Shown: one piece after another, positions 16,625-24,209 of the stretch
Layout: the number at the start of each line of letters is the position of its first letter
Numbering within the stretch: position 1 is the first letter of the stretch
Assembly (NCBI GenBank): GCA_964459305.1
Contig: CAYWNA010000071.1
Coordinates: 1 to 53,000, forward strand
Direction: 5' to 3'
Length of the DNA stretch: 53,000 nt
Source: CAYWNA01 sp964459305
GTDB lineage: Bacteria; Planctomycetota; Planctomycetia; Pirellulales; Pirellulaceae
Position numbers and translations under genes: made by a program
Notes under the pieces: generated by a model
Databases searched by the model: none
The model's input: the letters and a program-made list of their open reading frames with translations, nothing else
Told to the model about the DNA's origin: nothing

Positions 16625-16864
16625 GATTCAACCCTAGATGCCCTGGCGATGGCTGGAGGTCGATCGTTGGACGGAGTCGACAAAGTAGTGATCCAGAGAA
16701 CGGCAACCAACACCGATCAGCCGACGTACATCGAGAGCAGCATCGAGAAGGCCAAGATGCACGTAGGAAGCAACATCGCGCTGGCGCCGGGCGACGTGGT
16801 AAATGTGATGTCGGCATCGGACGATGAGACAGGAGCCGGCGCTGAGGAACCGGATCCTCGATAA
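16622..16864 (+). pseudogene. C-terminal fragment of an SLBB-domain polysaccharide export protein
   Basis: In a third frame, the sequence STLDALAMAGGRSLDGVDKV, VIQRTATNTDQPTYIESSIE and NIALAPGDVVNV reads as the SLBB segment of Wza-like outer-membrane polysaccharide export proteins, where LxALxxAGG and LxPGDVVxV are typical. It ends at a stop at 16862-16864. There is no start, and it is fused directly to the M56 fragment near 16625. It is a remnant; the parent gene is not in the window. Confidence 0.6.
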
Positions 16865-16906
16865 CGCTGGCCGCGATGCGAGCCCGTGCTCCCCCGATAG
16901 CGACCC

Positions 16907-19789
16907 TCACCGGACTTCTTGATCTGAGGAACGCAGGGCGGCTACCACCACGTTGCCTGGTAGCTTCACCTCGACCTGACTGCCGTCGCGCGAAACCGTC
17001 ACGCGCACTTCTTCGTCGGCGAGCGATTGTTGCGTCTGGTCGTCGACTTGCACCCAGGCCAATAGGTTTACCACGTCCTGTAATCGCTTGACTTTATCGT
17101 CGTTCAGTGCCGTGATCCGGTCGCCGGAACGGATGCCGGCTTTCTCCGCGGCACTGCCGGGAAGAACTCGAACTTTGAGGACGCTACTCAGTGCCGGTAT
17201 GTCCGAGTCGGGCTCAAACCCTATCTGTCGGAACATCGCCAGCCATTCTTGCACGTCGTCTCCGTTTTGAGCTGAGGGACTCAAAAACCTTCGCAGCACG
17301 TCGCTGGCCAGTTTCACCTCGATCTGCTTCCCATCGCGCAGAATCGTCAGGTCTACACCGTCATCCAGGAGTGTTGGTTTCAGCTTCGCGTAATACGGCA
17401 AAAGCGCCCAGAGAGCCGCTACGTTCTCAATACGCTCGACCTTCAGTCCGCTGAGTGCAGTGATCCGGTCGCCGGTGCGGATGCCCGCGTCCTCCGCCGC
17501 GCTGCCGGGAAGAACTCGAACCTTGAGCTCGTTGCGCGGTGAATTGGGCACGATTCCCATTCTCCGGACGAGCGGTGCCAGGTTCTGCACCGTGTAGGCT
17601 GAGCTGGACTTTCGCCAGGGGCGCCGGGACGCGAACTCTTCCTGGCCCCATTCGCTCATCGAACGGGCGCCTGGAATCTCTGGCGGCGTGTCCGTCTCGA
17701 TCACCGACAGGTCGGCGCGGATCACCCGATACTTCCGCTTGCCCTCCGGCTTGTACCAGAAGACCGGCGTGCCCGTCGCGTCCACCTTCACGCCTGTGCC
17801 CGCGTAATGGGCGTCGACCTCCGGAGGCAAACGGAAGACAAACGTAAAGCCGCGTGAGACCTTGGCGGACCAGTCACAGTACTCATCGAACTGCTTCGCG
17901 GTTGGCTCCTCTCCCAAGGCCCGAACCGTCTTGCGGGTCAGGCGCATCAAGCTGTGGTCGTCCAGCGTGTCCGGGAAGGTACCTTCCCCATATTCGCGGC
18001 ACTGGCGGAAGGTCTCGATCAAGTCCTTTTCCTCGTAGGGCTCCGACTTCGCCCGTCTGCGGTACACGGTGTAGTCGGCCGGCGGCTCGACACTGAAAAG
18101 TGATTCATCCAACTCCACGTTGAACGCGAAGTCGGTCTGGATGCGTTTCATGTTCGGGTGGTGCCTCGTTACGTATTCGACTTGGACCGGCAGGAGACTC
18201 TTGGGATCCACCCAGATACTTGTGATTCCTCCATAGCTGATGATTCGGTGCCCGATGACCCGCCGCCCGTCGATTTCGCTCTCTCCCAGCACTTCTCGTT
18301 TCACCTCGGGCTTGTATCGAGGATCGGTCAAGAGCTTCCGGAAGCCCTCGAAGAGGCCCAATTGCTCATCGTCCTTCTCCGGGTGCGCGGTGATGTAGGC
18401 CTGCTTCTTCTTCGGAATGAGAACGACAGACGTGCCCCGGTTTGAAATGGAGATAGCCCCATCCTGCAATTCCTGCCGACTTCGTTCAGGCCCCAGGTTC
18501 ATCACCTGATAGCTTTGCCTGGAAACGCCGTGGAATTCGTTCGTGACCTTGTACGTCACGCTCCTGGGCAGTGGAGGAAGCTCTTCGCTCTTGGGCGATT
18601 CCCCTTGTGCCATCGAACCGGCGTTCCCATCGGTTGAGCTGGTTGCTTCCTCTCGCTCTGCGAGAGCAGAACCTTCGGACTCCGCTTTGGTATCTTCGGC
18701 AGGTGAGCGCAGTGCAGATACAGCGACCGCACCGAGGCAGAGGCAAGCCAAGGTTGTCCATTGGAGGAAACGCAACATGGGTGAACGGCGATCGTCCCTG
18801 ATCTCTAACATCTCGATTCTCCTCATGAGAAAGGTGGTAAGAGAGGTGCCAAACGCCAAAACGGGTAGCCGCCTGATTTGCCGATCCTGGCGCAACGCGA
18901 TTCGGCTTAACGCGGCCAGATAATTCGCGCGACCACCGACAAACCGAGCGGCGGCCGCGTCGGCAACCGCTTCTTGCGCGAGGAAGTATCTTGTCCCCAG
19001 CCACCGCACAAGCGGATGGTAGAAGTAAAGTACCATCGTGAGACGGGCTACCAGCCCGGCGAGGTAGTCATTCGATCGGACGTGCATCATCTCGTGGGCC
19101 ACGACCGCTCTGAGCTCTTGCTCGCTCCATTGCTGCCAGTCGGCGGAGAAGATCAACACGGGACGACGCCAGCCGACCGTCGCTGCGCCGGCGATCTCCG
19201 TCGACACTCGCAGTTCGACGGGTCGACAGCCAATCGAGCGACGAATCTCCGTCGCCAGCGCGACCAACGCGGCGTCGTCGATCCTCCTGCTGTTGGCCAG
19301 CACGCGATGCGTTGACCACAGCCCCCAAAGCAGGCGACTGCCGACGATGATTCCGCCAATCAGTAAGAAGAGTTCAAGAAGCAGTTTCCACCGAAAGATG
19401 ACGGTCGTCGGCGAGGATGCCGCGGGACCGCTGATGTCAGGTGGGCCCGCCAGCCCGGACGCGGGCTCCGCATGGCTCGTCCAGGACACATCGGGCATGC
19501 CGATCAACGTTTCTGTTTCTTGATCGTTCGGATTCCGACCGGCCGATGGCGGCTCGAGGGACGGAGCAGCGTCTGTTTCTTTGGGCCAAACGTGCAACGA
19601 CCAGAATTCCGGCAGAGGCAAACCTGCCGCAACGGTCAGCCCGAGAAGCAGCAGCACCGAGACTCCAAGAGAGCGCTTGGCCGTCGCCGGATGACGACGT
19701 GCAATCACCAGATAGGCGGTCCCTGCCATCACGGACAACAGCGTGACCTGAACGACCAACAGTCCGTACGCGGCCTCCCAACCACTCAT
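16907..19789 (-). CDS. BlaR1-like M56 membrane metalloprotease with LolA-like and two PDZ domains
   Basis: 960 residues. N-terminal membrane helices lie at about 8-30, 40-58 and 130-155, and the M56 zinc protease domain at 165-330 has HEMMH (232-236), YFYHPLVRW and QEAVADAAAARF. A further helix follows at about 350. Residues 395-560 resemble a lipoprotein-sorting (LolA-like) fold (SRQSYQVMNLGPERSRQE, VDPKSLLPVQVEYVT, FNVELDESLFSVEPP). Two PDZ domains at the C-terminus share LKVRVLPGSAAE.AGIR.GDRITAL almost exactly, a recent internal duplication. In the family the protease is activated by an extracytoplasmic signal and inactivates the partner BlaI repressor. Its start overlaps the BlaI stop by 4 bases (ATGA), so the two are co-translated. 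There is no penicillin-binding domain, so a beta-lactam signal is unlikely. Confidence 0.9.
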   Translation of the reverse strand: MSGWEAAYGLLVVQVTLLSVMAGTAYLVIARRHPATAKRSLGVSVLLLLGLTVAAGLPLPEFWSLHVWPKETDAAPSLEPPSAGRNPNDQETETLIGMPDVSWTSHAEPASGLAGPPDISGPAASSPTTVIFRWKLLLELFLLIGGIIVGSRLLWGLWSTHRVLANSRRIDDAALVALATEIRRSIGCRPVELRVSTEIAGAATVGWRRPVLIFSADWQQWSEQELRAVVAHEMMHVRSNDYLAGLVARLTMVLYFYHPLVRWLGTRYFLAQEAVADAAAARFVGGRANYLAALSRIALRQDRQIRRLPVLAFGTSLTTFLMRRIEMLEIRDDRRSPMLRFLQWTTLACLCLGAVAVSALRSPAEDTKAESEGSALAEREEATSSTDGNAGSMAQGESPKSEELPPLPRSVTYKVTNEFHGVSRQSYQVMNLGPERSRQELQDGAISISNRGTSVVLIPKKKQAYITAHPEKDDEQLGLFEGFRKLLTDPRYKPEVKREVLGESEIDGRRVIGHRIISYGGITSIWVDPKSLLPVQVEYVTRHHPNMKRIQTDFAFNVELDESLFSVEPPADYTVYRRRAKSEPYEEKDLIETFRQCREYGEGTFPDTLDDHSLMRLTRKTVRALGEEPTAKQFDEYCDWSAKVSRGFTFVFRLPPEVDAHYAGTGVKVDATGTPVFWYKPEGKRKYRVIRADLSVIETDTPPEIPGARSMSEWGQEEFASRRPWRKSSSAYTVQNLAPLVRRMGIVPNSPRNELKVRVLPGSAAEDAGIRTGDRITALSGLKVERIENVAALWALLPYYAKLKPTLLDDGVDLTILRDGKQIEVKLASDVLRRFLSPSAQNGDDVQEWLAMFRQIGFEPDSDIPALSSVLKVRVLPGSAAEKAGIRSGDRITALNDDKVKRLQDVVNLLAWVQVDDQTQQSLADEEVRVTVSRDGSQVEVKLPGNVVVAALRSSDQEVR

Positions 19790-20169
19790 TTGTCGTGCTC
19801 CTTCAGAATGCGTTCCAGGATACGTCGTTCGCTGACCGTCAGCGTCTTCTGCTCCAAGAGTCGTACGAACAGTTGTTCGCGCGAGCCGTCGAAGACCCGC
19901 TCGAGCAAATCCCCAAGCAAGTTGGACGACACTTCCTCGAACGACCGCACCGCCCGGTACCGAAAGGGGCGCTCGGAGTTCGTCGGTTCGAGCAAGCCCT
20001 TCTCGTAGAGCAACCGAACCAGGTTCGCAATGGTAGGATAGGCACGCTCAAGGCCCTGGGCGGCGAGATAATCCCGCACCTCGGCTGCGGTCGCCTCCCC
20101 GTGCTTCCAGAAGGCTTGCATCACTTCCAGCTCGCGTTCGGTAAGCTCCTTTGCGGGAGGACGTCCCAT
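19786..20169 (-). CDS. BlaI/MecI-family transcriptional repressor
   Basis: 127 residues from the ATG at 20169 (GAGGAG 10 bases upstream; the longer frame has no such site). The winged helix is visible as LTERELEVMQAFWKHGEATA, EVRDYLAAQGLERAYPTIAN and LVRLLYEKGLLEPTNSERPF, followed by a C-terminal dimerisation helix region (LLGDLLERVFDGSREQLFVR). Family members repress their own operon as dimers and are removed by proteolysis initiated by the M56 partner, here the overlapping gene at 16907. A probable operator lies directly upstream (20211-20235). Confidence 0.92.
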   Translation of the reverse strand: MGRPPAKELTERELEVMQAFWKHGEATAAEVRDYLAAQGLERAYPTIANLVRLLYEKGLLEPTNSERPFRYRAVRSFEEVSSNLLGDLLERVFDGSREQLFVRLLEQKTLTVSERRILERILKEHDK

Positions 20170-20210
20170 CGTATCGATACTCCTCTCGTTGGCCAACGAA
20201 TTTTGGTAAT

Positions 20211-20235
20211 GCAAATTTGCTTATACAAAATATAA
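20211..20235 (-). promoter_or_regulatory. AT-rich palindromes upstream of the BlaI gene (candidate operator/promoter)
   Basis: GCAAATTTGC (20211-20220) and TTATA-CAAAA-TATAA (20221-20235) are adjacent palindromes 42-66 bases before the BlaI start, in a locally AT-rich patch (20196-20240) unlike the flanking DNA. BlaI-type repressors bind dyad sites over their own promoters, which makes this the best candidate; the exact half-site is not certain. Confidence 0.45.
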
Positions 20236-20332
20236 ATTCGCACGATTCGCGTCAATAGCGCTTTCCTGCCCGCAGATGCGAAGGGGCCCAGGTAGGGGTT
20301 TACGGGACGGCAAGGATTCGTCGACGAAACTC

Positions 20333-20400
20333 GTAGCTGGATTCGCGAGAATTCAGGCTGTGAGGGCGTAATCCGTCTGAATTCCTGCAAATCCAGCTAC
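20333..20400. repeat. Palindromic repeat, GTAGCTGGATT arms
   Basis: Arms 20333-20356 and 20377-20400 are complementary over 24 bases with three mismatches (GTAGCTGGATTCGCGAGAAT start). The arm sequence is close to that at 52775-52799 (GTAGCCGGATTCGCAAGAAT in the same sense) and to the inner arm at 552-579, so these belong to one dispersed family. It lies in the 329-base gap 20170-20498, where no gene is seen. Confidence 0.65.
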
Positions 20401-20498
20401 AGACCCATTCCTGCGCCCGATGCGGAGTGATTCTCCCTGACGATACCGCGTGCGAAGCGGATGATGCGTAGGTATCCGTCCGCGGAACTCTTGGGTAC

Positions 20499-20978
20499 TT
20501 ACTCCCCGCGCGCGATCTCTTCCACGTCTTCCTCCGAGATTCCCTCTTTCTCGCGAAAAGACGAAGGGAGCAAGTCCCACGGTAGCGCGCGGGCGAGCAT
20601 CGGCAGGAGCATTACCCCTCCTGGAAGCGCGAAGATCCCCAGGGCGGGAACGACTCTGGCGAGGTCCAGGAGCTGTTCTCGAACCCGTTTCTGCTCCCCA
20701 TCGGTCAGCGTTTCACCTCGCGCGAACCGCCACATCAGACGCAACATCTCATCGGATTCGCCGACCTCGTTCCAAACGGCGTTCTTGTTTCGGACCACTG
20801 TTTCCTTGAGCCAGGGGTAGCCGATCTCGCATCGATATTGGCGGCTGGTAAGAAATCGTGATGTATTCAGTACGGCGCCCGCAGCGTCTTTGACGACGCC
20901 GCCCGGGACACTCAGGACTTTCTTAAGACTCGCCCCAAGTCCCGCTTCTTCCGCCTGTGGATCCTGCTTGTCGTTCAT
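20499..20978 (-). CDS. LETM1-like domain protein
   Basis: 159 residues from the ATG at 20978 (GGAG 8 bases upstream; a TTG 12 bases earlier overlaps that site). No signal peptide. Residues 78-145 read MLRLMWRFARGETLTDGEQK then LDLARVVPALGIFALPGGVM and LLPMLARALPWDLLPSSFRE, matching the ribosome-binding-domain part of LETM1 (GxxLTxxE...DLxRxVPxxxFxxxPxxxxLLPxxxxxxPxxLPSxF). It ends in an acidic tail (EGISEEDVEEIARGE). LETM1 itself is a mitochondrial K+/H+ exchange or ribosome-linked factor; bacterial members are not well characterised. It is 39 bases downstream of an ion channel gene on the same strand, so they are probably an operon. Confidence 0.7.
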   Translation of the reverse strand: MNDKQDPQAEEAGLGASLKKVLSVPGGVVKDAAGAVLNTSRFLTSRQYRCEIGYPWLKETVVRNKNAVWNEVGESDEMLRLMWRFARGETLTDGEQKRVREQLLDLARVVPALGIFALPGGVMLLPMLARALPWDLLPSSFREKEGISEEDVEEIARGE

Positions 20979-21017
20979 TGGAATCTCCAAGCGTTGTATA
21001 CATCAATCTTGAGATGG

Positions 21018-21896
21018 CTACAACTGGGCCCCGCAGAACTTGCAATGGGCGGCGTCGGTGTCATGCCCTTCCGCCATGCATTCGGGGCAGACTTGCGTGG
21101 TCAGACCTTTTCCCGTGCCGTGTGCCAGCTCGGCCGATACGATGCCCGTGGGCACGATGATCATGCAGTAGCCCAGGATCATCATGCAAGCCGCCAGAGT
21201 CTTTCCGAGGGCCGTTGTCGGTGAGACGTCGCCGTAACCGACGGTCGTCATTGTCACGACGGCCCAATACATGCTCTCCGGGATCGAGTCGAATCCGGTT
21301 ACGATTGGCTGGCCTTCCGAGTCGACACGTCCACCTTCGATCACATGCATGGCCGACCCGACGATGACGACGACAATCAGCACGAATGACAAGAAAACGG
21401 CGATTTTGGCACGAGCCGCCCAGATCGCCTGCCGCAGGGCCATCGCTTCCGACAGCATGTGACCCAGCTTGAAGATCCGAAACGCACGCAACAAACGAAG
21501 CGCCCGGACGACTGCCAGACGCTGGGCACTTGGTGCCCCCTTGAGAATGGGTAAAGCAATAACGTAGGTCGGTAGAATCGCCAGCAAGTCGACGATGCCA
21601 TAGAAGCTGAAAACGTAGCGCAACGGGCGGCGGGCACAAACGATCCGGACTCCGTACTCGAATGTGAACAGCAGCGTAAAGAACCACTCCGCCCGGACCA
21701 GCAGTTTGGGATGCGTTTCCCGAATCGCGCCGACACTCTCACACATCACGACCAGCACGCTGAGCAGAATGGCAATCAGCAGCATCACGTCAAACAGCTT
21801 GCCAGCGGGCGTGTCCGCTTCGAAGATGATCTCGTACCACCGTTCGCGCCAGGAGTTTGCTTCCTGCTTCTGTTTGGCGGTCGTCGGTTTGGACAT
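21018..21896 (-). CDS. Voltage-gated potassium channel-like ion transporter with C-terminal zinc ribbon
   Basis: 292 residues from the ATG at 21896 (GGAG 9 bases upstream); an in-frame GTG-type start at 21971 would add a Pro/Arg-rich lead. Six membrane helices are visible. S4 carries regularly spaced arginines (RLAVVRALRLLRAFRIFKLG, 126-145), and the pore has the potassium selectivity filter TTVGYGD (217-223). The C-terminal tail is a short zinc ribbon (Cys270-x2-Cys273 ... Cys285-x2-Cys288), unusual for the family and possibly a metal or redox sensor or tetramer clamp. It is followed by the LETM1-like gene, suggesting a shared role in cation balance. Confidence 0.92.
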   Translation of the reverse strand: MSKPTTAKQKQEANSWRERWYEIIFEADTPAGKLFDVMLLIAILLSVLVVMCESVGAIRETHPKLLVRAEWFFTLLFTFEYGVRIVCARRPLRYVFSFYGIVDLLAILPTYVIALPILKGAPSAQRLAVVRALRLLRAFRIFKLGHMLSEAMALRQAIWAARAKIAVFLSFVLIVVVIVGSAMHVIEGGRVDSEGQPIVTGFDSIPESMYWAVVTMTTVGYGDVSPTTALGKTLAACMMILGYCMIIVPTGIVSAELAHGTGKGLTTQVCPECMAEGHDTDAAHCKFCGAQL

Positions 21897-21967
21897 AGCC
21901 GGCTCCGGTGCGTCGATTCGCTTTGATCGCGCGGCGTCTGGCCGCGGGCGAGGCGATGGTGGGATCG

Positions 21968-22107
21968 TCACGCGATCAGGTCGTGGATGACATGGCCGTG
22001 CACGTCGGTCAGTCGGAAGTCACGGCCTGCTCTGCTTGAAGTGGCCCCGATAAGGACGCGACGCCAAGGAGGATCGCGAGAACGATATGGTGGATCGTTG
22101 ACTTCAT
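21968..22107 (-). pseudogene. Remnant of an exported redoxin-like gene (signal peptide plus short frameshifted tail)
   Basis: An ATG at 22107 with AAGGA upstream encodes a clean signal peptide (MKSTIHHIVLAILLGVASLS GPLQAEQA) but stops at codon 33. The adjoining frame reads GRDFRLTDVHGHVIHDLIA and a stop at 21968. The motif FxLTDVxG is how many TlpA/AhpC-type thioredoxin-like proteins begin their domain. Signal and first strand survive; the rest is lost and shifted. The assignment rests on a short motif, so it is tentative. Confidence 0.4.
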
Positions 22108-22175
22108 AGTTGGGTCCTTTCACTAATCCACCGGATATTATACCGGCCGCGGCCAGGATTGACACTTTCCCGGAT

Positions 22176-22238
22176 GTAGCCGAAGTCGCCAGACTTTGGC
22201 CGCGTAGGGGAAAACCAAACTCTGGCGAGTTCGGCTAC
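22176..22238. repeat. Palindromic repeat, GTAGCCGAAGTCGCCAG arms
   Basis: Arms 22176-22199 and 22215-22238 are complementary over 24 bases with two mismatches (GTAGCCGAAGTCGCCAGACT start), loop 15 bases. It resembles the left inner arm of the element at 486-620 (GTAGCCGAGCTCGCCAAGAG). It sits 12 bases beyond the stop of the glycosyltransferase gene and could also act in transcription end formation. Confidence 0.65.
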
Positions 22239-22250
22239 GAGTCAGACTTT

Positions 22251-23474
22251 TCAGTCGCTGCAATCCGAAATCAGCTGCCACATTGCCTCGATCCGTCCGA
22301 ACACGGCGTTCCAAGTCATTCCAGCCACTGACTGGCTCGCATTCTCCAGCTGCGGCCTCGCCAATGAAAGCTCGATGGCTCGGGCGAGTTCATCCACAAA
22401 CTTCGGCAGGTCCTCTGCAACGGGGCGGTCCGTGCCCTCAAGCCGGGGAAGCGGGACAAGTTCCAAGCTGTTATCGAGGTGCGGCTTCAACTGCTCGACG
22501 ACGCCAGGAAGAGCAGTCGCGACAAGTCGACAGCCACAGGCAGCGGCTTCCACGAGTACCAGGGGCAGCCCTTCGTAGAAGGACGGTAGAACGAAAACGG
22601 CCGAACGACGCAGAAGATCGGCGAGGCGTTCTTGGCCCAATTGGCCATGAAATACGATGTTGTTTACCGCGTCCATGCGCTCGCGAATCGCGTCCGCTTC
22701 CTCGCCAGTTCCGGAGCCTGCGACATGCAACACCAGATCGGGGATTCGCCGGGAAAGCAACTCAATAGCTTCAAGCAACCACGGTAATCCCTTAGCTTGG
22801 CTCAACTTCCCGGCATAGGTGATGACCGGACCACACGCCAGCGGTCGACCATTCTCGTGAAAAACGTCGTCACGAAAACCGCTACCGATCACTCGAATCC
22901 GATCGGTGCGAACGCCGAGGGCTTTTTCGAGTGTCTCGGCGTGTCCGTGATGCAGCACGACGAATGCGTCATTGCGCGAACATCCTGCGCGAACTTCTTC
23001 CGCCAAGTTGGGGCATAGTGCCAGTTGCCGAAGTCCCGTGCCGTGGCAGTGTGTCACGATAGGAATACGTTGTGTGACATCCTTGACCATCGAACTCAGC
23101 AGCCAGAGATGATGGCTATGGATCACATCTGGACGGAATTCGTCGATGGCTTCCGAGACGTGGCGTCTCCATGCCTTTCGGTAGGCCGTCACTTGCTCGC
23201 TCGTCAGTCTTGAGAACCGCGAGCTGCGATACGGCATCACGTCGCTCATGCCGGGAATTGGGTACGGCAACGCCTTACTTTCGAAGACGAGCGGCTTGAT
23301 AAACGCCGGGCCCAATCCACCAACCGTCGGCGACGGGTCGTCCGGCGAAGTTCCGAGGGCGACGACCTGCTTCCAGCCGCCACGATCTGCGGCCCGCACG
23401 ATCGCATCCAGCGCGACGCCGCTACCAGTCCAACCGGGACGCTGTGACAGGAGATGTAAGACGCGAGCTGCCAT
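22251..23474 (-). CDS. GT4-family glycosyltransferase
   Basis: 407 residues from the ATG at 23474 (MAARVLHLLSQRPGWTGSG is the expected start of the fold); further upstream in-frame starts exist and no binding site settles the choice. GT-B fold: an N-terminal domain with DVIHSHHLWLLSSM and IVTHCHGTGLRQL, and a C-terminal domain with ITYAGKLSQAKGLPWLLEAI (donor phosphate contacts), LHVAGSG and SFYEGLPLVLVEAAACG (the EX7E motif). It transfers a sugar from a nucleotide-sugar to an unknown acceptor in the cytoplasm. It is monocistronic, with the second BlaI-like gene diverging upstream. Confidence 0.9.
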   Translation of the reverse strand: MAARVLHLLSQRPGWTGSGVALDAIVRAADRGGWKQVVALGTSPDDPSPTVGGLGPAFIKPLVFESKALPYPIPGMSDVMPYRSSRFSRLTSEQVTAYRKAWRRHVSEAIDEFRPDVIHSHHLWLLSSMVKDVTQRIPIVTHCHGTGLRQLALCPNLAEEVRAGCSRNDAFVVLHHGHAETLEKALGVRTDRIRVIGSGFRDDVFHENGRPLACGPVITYAGKLSQAKGLPWLLEAIELLSRRIPDLVLHVAGSGTGEEADAIRERMDAVNNIVFHGQLGQERLADLLRRSAVFVLPSFYEGLPLVLVEAAACGCRLVATALPGVVEQLKPHLDNSLELVPLPRLEGTDRPVAEDLPKFVDELARAIELSLARPQLENASQSVAGMTWNAVFGRIEAMWQLISDCSD

Positions 23475-23698
23475 AGTAATTGATCGCTCTAATTGACTTT
23501 TCGATCCGTCAATACTGACGGTCCGCTGCATTTCTCGGCGCATCGATAGATGATACCCCATGCAACGGTCTTCGCATCGCCTTTCTGTAAGAAAATCCTA
23601 AACGGCCGCACCCACGTCCGCATCATCACACCACCGACAGCAAAGGAATCCTTCATCGAAAGCGGCGCGAGCGACCAACACCGGACACGCGCAAATTC

Positions 23699-23755
23699 GC
23701 TAATTTCTTAACGAATATACTTGACTAGCGGCGATCTTGTCGTTAAAAAGTTAGC
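23699..23755 (+). promoter_or_regulatory. Long dyad upstream of the second BlaI-like gene (candidate operator)
   Basis: GCTAATTTCTTAACGA (23699-23714) and TCGTTAAAAAGTTAGC (23740-23755) are inverted copies with 14 of 16 bases matching, 25 bases apart, ending 28 bases before the ATG at 23784. The patch is AT-rich compared with its surroundings. The position and dyad symmetry fit autoregulation by the BlaI-type repressor; TTGACT at 23721 may be a -35 box. The rest of the 309-base gap 23475-23783 shows nothing else. Confidence 0.5.
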
Positions 23756-23783
23756 GGTAGAGCCCAATCGGAGGTGTTGCCAG

Positions 23784-24164
23784 ATGTCAAAGCGAACGCA
23801 CCTGTCTCGCCGGGAAAGCCAGATCATGGATGCTGTTTTCGCCCGTGGCGAAGCGACGGTACGACAAATCCAGGCTGAATTACCGGATCCGCCGACCGAC
23901 ATGGCCGTGCGACGGCTACTGCATATCCTGGTAGAGAAGGGGCATCTGCGCCGTCGCAAGCCAGGGCGCGAAGTCGTTTATCTGCCCAAGCAGTCGAAGC
24001 GGCGCGCCGGGATCAGCGCCTTGAGGCACGTCGTAGACACGTTCTTCGACGGCGCGATGGACGAGGCTCTGGCTGCCCACCTAGCCAGCAAAGAAACGGT
24101 CAGCCAGGAGCAACTGAAGCGTATGCAAGAGATGATTCAGCAGGCATGCAGGGAAGGCCGCTGA
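23784..24164 (+). CDS. BlaI/MecI-family transcriptional repressor (second copy)
   Basis: 126 residues from the ATG at 23784, which has GGAGGT 9 bases upstream. The winged helix reads LSRRESQIMDAVFARGEATV, RQIQAELPDPPTDMAVRRLL and HILVEKGHLRRRKPGREVVY, and the C-terminal region RHVVDTFFDGAMDEALAAHL matches BlaI dimerisation helices. Low identity to the copy at 19786 means an old paralogue. The M56 gene starts 46 bases downstream, giving a regulator-protease pair. The dyad at 23699-23755 is its probable binding site. Confidence 0.92.
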   Translation: MSKRTHLSRRESQIMDAVFARGEATVRQIQAELPDPPTDMAVRRLLHILVEKGHLRRRKPGREVVYLPKQSKRRAGISALRHVVDTFFDGAMDEALAAHLASKETVSQEQLKRMQEMIQQACREGR

Positions 24165-24209
24165 TATTGGATCGACACCCGTATTCAATGAAACGCGATC
24201 GGTGCCACA

